This document shows positions 34,325 to 45,100 of a DNA stretch of 64,000 bases, piece after piece (the first letter of the stretch is position 1; every line of letters starts with the position of its first letter). A program made the position numbers and the translations under genes. The notes under the pieces are model-generated. The model worked only from the letters and a program-made list of their open reading frames with translations. It had not been told where the DNA came from and searched no databases. The DNA is taken from contig CACVBU010001169.1 in NCBI GenBank assembly GCA_902728285.1, positions 448,598 to 512,597 of the forward strand, in the 5' to 3' direction. The DNA comes from Clytia hemisphaerica (taxonomy: Eukaryota; Cnidaria; Hydrozoa; Leptothecata; Clytiidae).

Positions 34325-34824
34325 AAGGAAATTGGCTATAACCTTTTAAAAGTCTTCTATACAGTTTTTCAAGAGCTTTCGAATGGTATACATGATATTG
34401 TCTGGAAATAAGTTTGAAATTTTCAAAAAATTTCGCCCTTAGGATTTTGCCTGGGGAAAATAGAGATTGCCCAAAAAAGGGATGTTCCACCAGTGGGATT
34501 TTAGGGGATTTTTTTTCCTGAGGTATAAGCATCCTATAGAGAAGGTCTGGAGAAAGTTTCTGCTAGATCCTATTTTCTTCCTACAAACAGCCTGTCTTTT
34601 TGTAACACGACCACACTATTTGAAGAGCTCTGTCATGTGCTATAGGTATTTTTTGATTTTGAAGATCGCCCAAAAATCATGAATTTTTAGGACTTACAAT
34701 TTTGCCTAAAAACACAAAAAATTGCAAATTACTCAAAGCTGCGGGCTTTCAAGCTTGGTATTGGTAACATTCAAATTCAGAATCAGCACCCTCAAATTGA
34801 GCAAGAAACATATCGAAAAGTTGG

Positions 34825-36246
34825 TCACAAACATTTTGAATTTTTTCTTTATTTTGAAACTGATGCAATCCGCTGGCCATGGTCTATGATTAGGGAAGTA
34901 TTAACAATTTTCTTGAAAAGGAAAACTTTCCAAATTAGGAAAGTGAAACTATTTTCATAAATTTTGAAAAATACAAAAAGGTTGTGTGTTCCCAACAGCA
35001 TATTTTGATAGATACCAACCTCCTCTAGAGAAATTGAATGTTTCAAGTTGTACATACACTAACACCCAATAAAATCCTTTCTACATGATGCGGAAACAAA
35101 ATTTAAAAATGTTTCCGAGGCTTTACCGCTTTGAAATTTCATAACTAGGAAAGTTATTCTTCAGGGCAGTATATCTCAACGCTCTGCCCATTAGATTTCA
35201 TATTTTTTGCACATAGATCAATTTTGACTTACTAAAACTAATCGAAAGGGTTAGAATTATTAACTGTCTTTCTTGACGTTTTTTGACTGTTTTTATAATG
35301 ACTTTTGACTTTATACCTCCATATCTCGATAACTACTTTTCCAAAATTAAAAAAATGATACATCAAAATTTTAAAGTTTGCCTTTCCTCTTTACCACAAA
35401 AAGAGAATTTAGTTCAAATTCAATTTTTTTTCGGACACAGTTACCCTCCAAACTCTTATACTTTTTTGTGGGTCACCCGGTAGACTGGATGAAACAATTT
35501 TAAAAGTAGCCCGGTAGTATATGGTAATATGCTTTTGCTTAGGCGAACAGTACGCCAGATTTTTGTTGTTTTTGCCAGGTAAAAAAGATCAAAGCAATGT
35601 TTTTATTTGAAAATAAGAGATTCAAAATCTGTTATTGATGTTTGTTTCTCATTCTCAATTATATTTTTCAACTTCAAGTAGCTTTTTTGTTATTTGAATT
35701 TTAAACATTTTTATTTCAAAATGGCAACTTCGTCAAATGCTCCTAGTCTACTTCACTCAGTGTCATAAAGAATCATTAGAAAGTTTCCTTTCCTAATTAC
35801 AGTAGGAAAGTCAGGAACTTCACAAAATACTTTCCTAATCAGACAAAAGCTCTTGACTGTTAAGTTCCTTTAAAAATTTTGGGCCTTACTACGTGGGTCA
35901 TTCCTATTGAAAGGTTGAGAGTAGTCATGCTTTGTGCTATAGAGTTCTCTAATAAGGTTGAATATACCTCTGAGATATAATATCCAGCTTAAGCTAGTAT
36001 GTAATGTACTAAAGTGAATAAAACTTCTTTTTTTGCACTTTTTACCTATTATATGGAACCTTTAAAGTCAATTATTTCAAGCTTGAAAAAATGGACTTAA
36101 AGCTGCAAACATTTAGCAAAACCTAAATGATATTGATGCTGTATGAAAAACTTTTTTTCTGAGCATATAGTTTGCTTTGTTACACTTCTTACTTCAAATA
36201 TTCAACCTGAACAGTATATAATATGTTCTTTTATTTTCTTGTATAG
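34825..36246. other. Upstream flank of the ERp72-like exons; one transposon end
   Basis: ATACTTTTTTGTGGGTCACCCGG at about 35458-35480 resembles the end of the TA-flanked element at 39504-39963, but a matching left end was not found. No signal-peptide exon or first thioredoxin half-domain was found here. Confidence 0.45.
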
Positions 36247-39200
36247 GTGTGGTCATTGTAAAGCACTTGCACCAGCATATGCTGAAGCAGCTAAACAATT
36301 GAAGAAAAGTGAAAATCCTGTACCACTGGCAAAAGTTGATTGTACTGTTGAAAAAGATGTCTGTAACACACATCAAGTACAAGGTTATCCTACATTAAAG
36401 TGGTTCAAAGATGGCGAAGCATCAGATTATGATGGTCCTAGGGATCATGACGGTATGTATTTCCCAAAAACATTTGTTTGCATTTATGTAGCAAGTAGTT
36501 GATTTCTCCGTAAATTGTGTAGGATTTTTATGTAGGCACATTTCCAGTGGAATACTTTTCCTGTTTCAAAATGGCAGGAATTTCACATTTATTATAATTT
36601 TCCAATAATGAGGCTGAGACATCTATCTGCTATCTCATCCATCTTTAGGAATTGTTAGTTATGTTCTCGAGAGAAGCGATCCAAACTACAAACCGCCACC
36701 TGAAGCTGTGCTCACACTCACTAAGGATAATTTTGATGAAATCACTCAAAAAGAAGAACTCATGCTAGTCGAATTTTATGCACCATGGTAAGATGTTGTT
36801 ATTTTGCAAATTTATTTAAAATCGCTGTAAGAAGTTCACACGTTAGAGGTCCTCCTTGGTAAATTCTAACCAATCTCTTCGTGCTTTATAAAAAGTTGGT
36901 AGGTGTATTAAAAGACAGATAATATTGATCTGGAAAATATGCGAATCCTGTTATTATATGGTATCACTGATAAGTTATATTGCATTAAAGTTTACTTTTG
37001 ACCTAATTTGCGACTGAACTGTTTGAAAGAGGTCATCAAATTATCTTTTTGCTTTTGGTTGCAGGTGTGGTCATTGTAAGAAGATCGGACCAGAACTAGA
37101 GAAAGCTGCCAAAGTATTACAAAAACGTGAAAAACCAATTTCTATCGGAAAGGTTGATGCAACAGTAGAAACTGATCTGGCTACTAAATTCGAAGTGACC
37201 GGTTACCCCACAATGTTTATCATGAGGAATGGGAAGAAATATGAATACAAAGGACCAAGGAATGAGCCAGGTTAGTCTTCGGCTAATTTATCCATAGCGT
37301 CATCCTGGGGTTTAGGTCCCAGGCAAAAATTAGGCCCCCTGAGTTTTAAGCCCCCCCCCCCTCCAAAGAGTCATGAAATTTTTGGTAGCCCCCAGGGCTT
37401 TCTACATTCAACACTTTCAAAATTTTGTTCACCAAAAAAGGATTATTCGATGTAAATGGTGTTGCAGTTCGAAAGTAAAATATTTTGCTCACTTTATATA
37501 AGAATGTTGGCAGCGCAGACGAAAATTTTTCAGCTTCATGAGCTTTAATTTGTGTAATTGAAGCCAACCATTTTAAGATGAAGTATTCAGCCGCCATGTT
37601 AAATGAAGAGATTTCAGCTCTCCCCAAGTACATTAGAACCCCCCAAACATTTGAAACATCTTTAGCCCCCAACCTTTTTTGGGCTTTTTTGAGGGTGTAC
37701 TAGCAACTCCCCAACTAGCAGGGAGGCTGGGAAAAGGCTGGCGCTATGTTATCTATAATTAATTTTGGAACAAACGCTGGAGTGGAAATTTCGACACTAC
37801 GGTCTCTCGCCTGCTATTATTTAAATGTTGGTAGCTGTTTCTTACTCTGGTCAGTTGTCTTTACAATAATCGCAAATCAAAATAAAACTGCTTTAAAAGG
37901 CAATTTTATAAAAGAAGAAGCATGTTTCCCTGGAATTGATCGAGATTTTGAAACTCCAGATAATTTTTTACATTCCATACTCCATAACACCTTAGAAATC
38001 AGTGAATACTTGATCAATCAAGAAGGCGAAGCAACGAAACTGAAGGCCACCATGAAAGAGGTCAAGAATTTCATCAAAGACCCGAACAACAATGATCCTG
38101 TCATCTTGGCTGTTGCTGACAATGCAGAGGACCCTATCTACAAATTGTTTGTTGAAGCCAACAATGACGTCAGAGACGATTACTCTTTTGGACACACTTT
38201 TGCTAAAGAAGCGAAGAAATATTTTGGGTTGAAGAAAAGCGCCATCTTGTTGATCCAACCTGATCATTTGAGATCGAAACATGAAGCAAAACAGCACGTT
38301 TACCAGGTATGGCAGCGTATGGCGTGCATGGATGATTTGTATAAATTATTGTGAGAACTCAGTCAAAAATGAAAAATTAATTTTAAGGGATACATGAATA
38401 TTTGTCCCACTTTCAAAATTTCAAGTTCAACGGGCTCTGACCGTTCATATAATGAGAATTTGATATATTTTTTCATTTTAGGATGAGAGTGGTAGCCCAT
38501 CAGAAGTTCAAGAATTTTACAAAAAGAATTACATTCCATTGGTTGGTTTCTTCAGGACAGACAATGAAAATCGTTTCAAAAAGAAACCCATGGTGCTCGT
38601 CTTTTATGACGTCAACTTCTCTCCAACTTATCGATCAAGTAAGCGAAACTTTTTTCCCAAGAAAATTCTAGCTAATTGCTGTTTAAAGTCGCCTACTGTT
38701 GATAGTGTATCTCTAGCTTCACTCCGCCAGTCTCATATTAATCGCATCTCGGAAATATTACTCAAATGATATTCAACTTTTCAGTCACACAATTCTGGAG
38801 AAGCAAGGTGGTTGAGGTTGCCAAAGAATTTCCTGATGTTCAATTTGCTGTGGCCAATGAGGAAGACTCGGAGGGTCGATTGAAAGATCTTGGTTTGACT
38901 GAGTCTGGTGAAGACGTCAATGTGGGTGCATATGATGCAGCTGGAAGACGGTACGCTTTGGTTGACGAAGAATTCAGTGAAGACACTTTGACTGAGTTTG
39001 TTGAAGAATTTTTGAAAGGTGAGATTCAATTTTTTTTGCCTCTTTTCTCAAACATCTGTCATTGCTGGCGTAATCTTTTGGCAATGTAGGTGTATTGTAG
39101 ATTTGATTTCATTTTCATTGAATTTATTTCTTGATATTTCGAATTTTTTTAGCACTTTGTGATTCTATTTATTTCATTGTGATAAAAAGGTTTCGGGAAC

Positions 39201-40455
39201 AAAATAATGATTTTACAAAATGTTGAAAGAAAAAGACTAAATTTAGCAAGTTTTCCTCAAATTTTTTGTGTCCCTTCTTTCAGGCAATTTGAAACCAGTT
39301 ATCAAATCACAGCGAGCGGCACCTAAAGCGAAACCAGGGAAAGTTCAAGTGGTGACAGGAAATACTTTCGATCAAATCATTATGGACGAATCGAAAGAAG
39401 TGTTTATTGAATTCTATGCTCCCTGGTGTGGGCATTGCAAAGCTATCGTAAGTTTTATTTCATTTTTCCATGAAGTCTCCCCTCTAGCGTAATAACAATA
39501 ATACCGGCTGACCAAAAAAAGTATACAGGTTTGTCGAGATATTGTGAGCTTCAGGATCTAATCATCAAAAAAAGCGAGCAAACTTTTTTCTTGACACTAG
39601 TTGCTCAAAGAACTTGGGTCTGCATTGAGTTTGCTTGTGTTGGAAATGTTCAGGACGGGCAAATAAGATGAAGAAACTGTTGGCATAATATAAATAAGAA
39701 AAAAACAAACAAAAAAAACAACAATAAAATTGTGTTTTTGCCATTTTGTCTTATTTATAGCGTTTTTAATGATTTTTTGAAATTTCGACATGGAAAAAAC
39801 ATCAGTTTTTTAAATAACTTTCGAACTAATTATTCAAATTTAATGTATAATAGCTCAAAAGTTAGAACATCCTCTATACGATAAAAAAAGAATGAAAAAA
39901 AAATTTAAATCCTGAAGCTCACAATATCTCGACAAACCTGTATACTTTTTTTGGTGCACCCGGCACAAAGAACATTGTTGTGCCAACCTTTCCTCCTTTT
40001 TACTGTCACTGGCATCGTAAGGCTTACTTTGTTCGACATGTTCGACAGTTTTTAGTTAAATGTTTCTTATGATTTCTCATGATTTCATTCATATTTAAAA
40101 ATTCAGGGAATTTAGGCCATCTCACGAGTGAAAAACTCTGCCCGAATATTTATTTTACTCATTTAGAAATTTAGGATAATCATGAAATTCCATTTCCATT
40201 TTACAGGAGGGATACATCAACAAGCTAGCAGCGAAATACAAAGGAGAAAAAGACATCATTATTGCCAAGATGGACGGAACTCTCAACGAAGGACCCTCTC
40301 AATACGCTTTTGAAGGATTTCCAACTATTTATTACTCTCTCCCTGGAAAGAAGAACGAGCCAATTAAACTCGATGGGAAACGTGATATGGACGCCCTGGT
40401 CAAGTTCATCGAGACAAATTCTAAAGTCCTGAAAAATAAAAAGACTGAACTGTAA
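36247..40455 (+). CDS. PDIA4: ERp72/PDIA4-like protein disulfide isomerase (5' exons missing)
   Basis: Eight exons: 36247-36452, 36649-36787, 37065-37270, 37996-38306, 38482-38638, 38785-39018, 39284-39447 and 40207-40455. All are joined by GT-AG with phases that close, giving 554 residues from inside the first thioredoxin domain to the stop. Three CGHC active sites (start of the visible part, about 116-119 and 466-469) and the order a0-a-b-b'-a' identify ERp72, as do GFPTIYY and NLKPVIKSQ. The protein ends KTEL, a KDEL-type ER-retrieval signal. It forms and rearranges disulfides of secretory proteins in the ER lumen. About 90 residues (signal peptide, acidic region, first half of a0) are missing; no exon for them was found upstream. 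AATAAA at 40768-40773 may be the polyadenylation signal. Confidence 0.93.
37300..37740. other. Repeat-like C-rich stretch in an ERp72 intron
   Basis: CCCC-rich stretch (a C tract near 37352, AGCCCCCAGGG) resembling the one at about 58975-59050. The minus-strand open frame across it is not a gene. The open frame from 37746 runs in from the intron ahead of the exon at 37996. Confidence 0.4.
39504..39963. mobile_element. TA-site MITE (mariner-like ends) in an ERp72 intron
   Basis: The left end CCGGCTGACCAAAAAAAGTA and about 55 inner bases are the reverse complement of the right end (ATACTTTTTTTGGTGCACCC, GG). TA precedes the left end; the right flank reads CA, a degraded TA. The interior has no transposase frame. 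The shared ATACAGGTTTGTCGAGATAT core is typical of short mariner derivatives. Confidence 0.8.
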
Positions 40456-41041
40456 TGTTGCTTACAGAGATTTTAGTAGTTTTTATGTTATTTTCACAAT
40501 TCGGTTGCAAAAATTTTTTGTGACTATTGTAAATGGAAAAATTTTCAATCCACCATGGTAAACTTTGAAGCGCATGAGATTTAACGTACATTATAAATTA
40601 ATTAACTTATTTGATACATTTTCCCTAGTAGCATTACTGTATCTTTGTTTTTCATTCTCTAAAACCGATAAATATATAAATTGGGGATTTTCTAGTAAAT
40701 TACGATTTCTCTCGTTGATATTGGTTTAATTAGTTAAAGGATTTCAGCTCAATAATCACTTGTTATTAATAAAATTAATTATTTCTTTATTTTTCAAATC
40801 TCAAAATAATCAGGTTCTTACAGGCCGCCTAATTGAAGTTACATACTGATTCTAATTTAGCTTAGAACACATTCGAAAGGTTTGTCTGCTGAAAGCTTGA
40901 GATTTTTTGTGACATCAGAAAGCTGTTTGTATTTTCAAGTCTTGTTGAAAAACAATATGAATTATTGATTTAGATAGAAACAGAAAAACAGAAAATGATG
41001 AGAAATCGGAAAACTTCGAACTTTTAGTCTTTAACAATATC

Positions 41042-42393
41042 ATGTCATCAAGGAAAGCACATCAAAACATTGGATTCAAAACTGCCACAACATTGAGACC
41101 GTCCATCCAACAGGTTTACAACGAAGAAGAACAACAACGGAAACAAGATATTCTCAACAGAAAACAACAACAACAAAGTACTCAGAAATTTCTTCTTCGG
41201 GATCACCTAGTTCTTCACGAAACGGTTGATCAACAAGACTACCAACGGTTGGCAAAGTTGATGCCTTTGGTGAAGAATAGAACTTATAACATCAATGCGC
41301 CTGATGAAGATTGGTGTTGCAGAAGCCCCTTACATGTTGCATGTTCTAATGGTATGTTAACGGTTTGGAATCAACCATGAAAATCTGTATTCGGTTTTAC
41401 TCTTTACTCTTACTAGCACACGTTTTTTTATAAGAACATAAGGCTTCGATGGCCAAAATGTTAAGAACATTTTAAGGCTTTGCAGACTCTAAACCACCCA
41501 ATTTCTTAGGAAAGTGGACAAAAATACTCAATGGTGAAATAAAAACATGTTATGAACATTATGAGGCTTAAAACTCAAAAAGTTAAGAACATCCGAAGGC
41601 TTCAAATATTTTGGATGTTCTTATAAGAAAAATGTGTATTACTTTTTGATAATCTTACATCCGTGAGATGGTTTCAAGGTTATCACGTGGCCTTCGAATT
41701 ATTTAAGCAGCACAGATACTCTCGGGTACTTAATAGCCGTCCCCCCCCCGCTAATTAATTTTTCGAAAATTTTCCACCCAGGACATTCTTATTCCAACCC
41801 CCCCGCTTATAAATTTTTGGGAAAATGTTTTTGAAAGTTCCCGTTTTTGTCCTAATTCAGCTGTATTAACCTCCTTTTCAAAAAATTTCCACCCAGGACA
41901 TTTTTATTCCAACCCCCCCGCTTATTCCAAACCCCCCCCGGCTATTAGGTACCCGAGAGTAGGCAGATAGACGTTTATTCGAAGGTAAATTTAGTGTCCT
42001 ATGAAAAAATTAAAATCCGAAAAATTTTGCCTTTCAAATTTAAATCCCCACCAAATTGAATTCCTAAATTCAGTATTTTTGGTATTATTCAAATCTGTTT
42101 TTTTTCTTCCAGGTAGCATACGATGTTGTCAAATTCTTTTAGAGCATGGTGCCTACCATTCAACTCTGACGTCGTCAGGTATCACACCTGCTCATTTCGC
42201 AGCAGAGAGAGGCTTTTTAGACATCCTACAACTGTTGTTTTATTACGGAGCCAACTTACAAATGGAAGACTTTTCTAAGGAGAGACCTATTGACCTGGCA
42301 GAGAAATACAATCAAATTGAATGTGTGGAGTTCTTAAAAAACATTCAAAACTTCGAAGACAATGATAGTGGCAGTGATGAAGAACAACTGTAA
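41042..42393 (+). CDS. Small ankyrin-repeat protein, two exons
   Basis: Exons 41042-41351 and 42113-42393 join in phase 1 at GT-AG to give 196 residues. Residues about 20-60 are Gln/Glu/Lys-rich (RKQQQQSTQK). Ankyrin repeats follow: LVLHETVDQQDYQRLAKLM, SPLHVACSNGSIRCCQILLE, GITPAHFAAERGFLDILQLL and RPIDLAEKYNQIECVEFLKN; then an acidic tail EDNDSGSDEEQL. The TPAHFAAE and P-I-A-Y-C-FLE arrangement resembles the vertebrate ANKRD66 type, an assignment made from memory and therefore tentative. It is probably a cytoplasmic adaptor with unknown partners. The intron holds two transposons. AATAAA at 42546 may be its polyadenylation signal. Confidence 0.85.
41414..41640. mobile_element. TIR element, TATAAGAACAT family (best copy)
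   Basis: Left end ACACGTTTTTTTATAAGAAC and right end GATGTTCTTATAAGAAAAATGTGT are inverted copies of each other. It lies in the intron of the ankyrin gene. Related pieces lie at 5525, 9985, 15000, 42615 and 61505. Confidence 0.75.
41717..41961. mobile_element. TACTCTCGGGTACC-type TIR element, copy 1
   Basis: Inverted ends TACTCTCGGGTACTTAATAG and CTATTAGGTACCCGAGAGTA. Inside, CATTTTCCACCCAGGACATT-CTTATTCCAACCCCCCCGCTTA is present twice in tandem. Other copies lie at 50996-51268 and 63661-63929. C tracts near 41745 and 41935 are part of the element. Confidence 0.85.
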
Positions 42394-42599
42394 CGAGATT
42401 GTTGGTGTACATAAAATTTAACATGAAAGAAATATGAACTTAATTTGAAACCATGTTGAAACTTATGAAAAATGTTGTTTGCAAACATTCGTATTGCAGA
42501 TTGCCCTCAAAACTACAATTCGTGAAGAACAGAGACTTTTTTCATAATAAATTATTTGACCGAATGCCTCGTTTTGAAAGGGATTTTATAAACGCCCCA

Positions 42600-42700
42600 A
42601 ACCTGTACCGTGAGTACACGTTTTTTTTGTATAAGAACATCCAAAAATTTTGAAGCTTTCGGATGTTCTTAACTTATGTTTTAAGCTTAAAAATGTTTTT
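42600..42700. repeat. Solo end of a TATAAGAACAT-family element
   Basis: ACACGTTTTTTTTGTATAAG..AACATCCAAAAATTTTGAAGC..TTCGGATGTTCTTAA resembles the left end of the 41414 element. No matching right end is present within 400 bases. Confidence 0.6.
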
Positions 42701-44299
42701 TCGACATTTTTCAACGCTGAAATGCAGAATTTCAACTGCGTGTATACTTTAGAATCACTTTTGTCACTCCAATAAAAATAGTATGCCAAAGTTCTTGGTC
42801 ATAAGAATATCATAATTTTTTGAGATTTTGCCTCTTTTTCCAGATTTTGTTATGATATAGATAACAAAAGAGTAGAACAGACTTTTTGTCGAAGTTTTGA
42901 TGTTGTTAAAAAGGTATTCCCAAGAGGTAGATCATGATCAACATTTTTATTATTTTATTTCATGTTTATAACGAGGCGGCAACGAAGCTAGCAGTGGGCT
43001 AGCAGTGCGTTCTTGATTTTTGATGGTTTTCAGAGCCAATTAGTCTAGCAAGCTAGACGACTAATTCATACATAGTAGAAATAAAGCAAAAAGTAATAAA
43101 GGGAACAATTTTAGTCGTCTAGAAACCTTTGTGCACTAACTCCAAAAAAAAGAAAAGTGTCAATATTTGCAATTATAATTTTTTCCCGCTCAAAATAATT
43201 CTTGAGAAAAACATGTGTGTGGATTTGTGTATTGAAAGTTTTTCATTTGAGTTGATTTTGTTTTGAGAGTTTGTTATTGCTTGATAAATTGTTTTCTCGC
43301 TACGCAAGTTTCTGCGTAGCTAGCCGGGGTATCTATAAGGCTGGAACACCGGATTCTTCCAGTCGTTTATACAAACTAAATCCCGTATTATTATTATTGC
43401 CCCCGCAGGAGCGTAGCGACGAGGAGGCACTCATAGTTTCACGCATAGATATTGGACTGGAATCGCGAAATTTTGTTGCGCGTTTGTTTTGTCGCCCAAG
43501 CATCCCCGTAGTTAGTCTCTTCCGTAAATGTTAGGTTTTTTTCCGGGACGGTAGTATACATATTTTCATATTACGTTATATGCTATTACCATTATTACAT
43601 ATTACAATTTTAGCTTTGAAAAGCTGAAACGAGTGTTATAAATGTAAATCATAACAGTGTATGATATAACACGAATTACAATATTACTTGTGCAAATCAA
43701 AACAAACAAGAAGCCCGTTGGGCGTGAAGGCCCAGCGAAAAGTAACGTGCTGAAAACGAGCGTGCAAAACAGCAAATGCATGACCCCGTTGACATGGATC
43801 AAAGTGAAGACAGGAAAAAAAATTTCAAAATCACCGCGGTACTTCTCATTGGTTAGACGCTTGAAATTTATTGAATGGTTTCCTACCAACCGGGCCTACA
43901 CAGGCGCAGGTTCAACTTTCCAATAAAATTCTAGCCTGTGTATCTAGACTCAAAATTTCAGAAAAAAAAATCTTATAAGGTGTAACTAAAAATGTCGGGT
44001 ACAGTTTGTTTGATACTGCCTGTGAGTGAACCCTTGGTGACAGACTATCAAAACCCAGGCAGACACACATAATTAACTTACCATATAACCTCTTTTACAA
44101 ACTCAAAAAATTTCAAAACTACTTTAAACTACATCAAAACATCAGCCACATCAGGCCACATTTTAAAAAGGCTCCTTTCTATTTTGTTTAGAAATGAACC
44201 TGTGTTTTCATTTTCATTTGTTCATCTTTTTTCACAAGGTCAGCTTTTTCCATAAATTTCCATTTTCACTGTTCATGCCTTGCAACCATGAGAAATGTT
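42701..44299. other. Non-coding, with a repeat shared with 59.6 kb
   Basis: CAAGAAGCCC..GGGCGTGAAGGCCCAGCG at about 43707-43737 resembles 59636-59668. A relatively GC-rich segment at about 43290-43530 carries an 87-codon open frame with no recognisable domain. No gene can be supported. Confidence 0.45.
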
Positions 44300-45100
44300 C
44301 AATCTAGTTTGAATTTACCCATGAGCTGCATTTTAGTGCCATTAACAGATTCCAGAATTAGTTTATATACTTTAAATAATTACCATCAACTGCTCCAACT
44401 TGGGACTATCTGAAAAAACATGGGACGGCAATTCGGCCACCATTTCACCGAACTTCCAAAGTCATTTGATTTGAGTTAAGGAAAGGCGTATTTAAAAATA
44501 CACGATTTCTCTTTCGATTTTACAGTAAGTGAAAATACAGACCAGATATGCAACAGTCCCATGTTTCGACCAATCGTCCCAAGTTAGAGACGGTTGACGG
44601 TATGTGAGTCGAGTTTGAAAAATCAAGCCACCAACTGTTTAATGCGACAGATCCAGAATTGACCATTTTATTTAATGTGTAGAATCATGAAAAAAGTCCC
44701 AATCTTGTTAAAGTTTACACATGAGCTGCATTTTAGTCTCCGCTAACATATTCCAATAATCAGATTTGAAATAATTATGTGTCGAGTTTGAAAAATCAAG
44801 CCACCGCACCAATCGTTAAACGAGACCGATCCAAAAATAACCATTTTCACGCGTAGCCTCATGGAAAAAGTACCAATCTTGTTCCAATTTACACATGAGC
44901 TCCATTTTAGTGTCCATTACCAAATTCTAGAATCAGTTTACTTTTAATAATCATGTGTTGAGTTGAAATCATACCACGTCCCACCAGCCACTGACCGTTG
45001 TTAGTGACAGATCCAGAAGTGACTGTTTTCTTGTGTAGCATCAAGAAAAAAGTTCCAATCTTATTCAAATTTACACATGAGCTGCATTTCAGTTTATTTA
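44300..45100 (+). repeat. 184-bp satellite, about four units
   Basis: Units share CCAATCTTGTT..ATTTACACATGAGCTGCATTTTAG and GTGTCGAGTTTGAAAAATCA. The ACATGAGCT words at about 44708, 44891 and 45074 give a period of 183-184. The first interval is longer by the length of the MITE at 44383-44600. Confidence 0.85.
44383..44600. mobile_element. TA-flanked MITE, copy 2 (uninterrupted), 218 bp
   Basis: Ends CCATCAACTGCTCCAACTTG and its complement ending GGTTGACGG, with TA on both sides (44381-44382, 44601-44602). The neighbouring satellite unit reads AATAATTATGTGTCGAG, which is the empty site and shows directly that TA was the target and was duplicated. Confidence 0.92.

Larger units (their letters stand above)
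32885..34808. mobile_element. Long inverted repeat with ~480-bp arms
   Basis: Left arm about 32885-33370 and right arm about 34335-34808 are diverged reverse complements. Both contain CAATTTGAGGGTGCTGATT, TTTCTCCAGACCTTCTCTAT and CCCCAGGCAAA. Between them sits a second palindrome (33449-34080) and a tandem duplication (34085-34324), which explains why the inner and outer centres differ by about 85 bases. No transposase is seen. The 88-codon frame at 32805 is part of the arm. Confidence 0.75.

Noticed and set aside
37346-37672. 108-codon minus-strand gene
   Set aside because: It lies in an intron of the ERp72 gene within a C-rich repeat-like stretch and has no recognisable domain.
42453-42653. 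Third exon of the ankyrin gene
   Set aside because: The stop at 42391-42393 precedes it, and AATAAA and a transposon end lie within it, so it is probably 3' UTR.
43271-43534. 87-codon plus-strand gene in a GC-richer patch
   Set aside because: No domain, no splice partners, and neighbouring sequence is repetitive. Left as unassigned.
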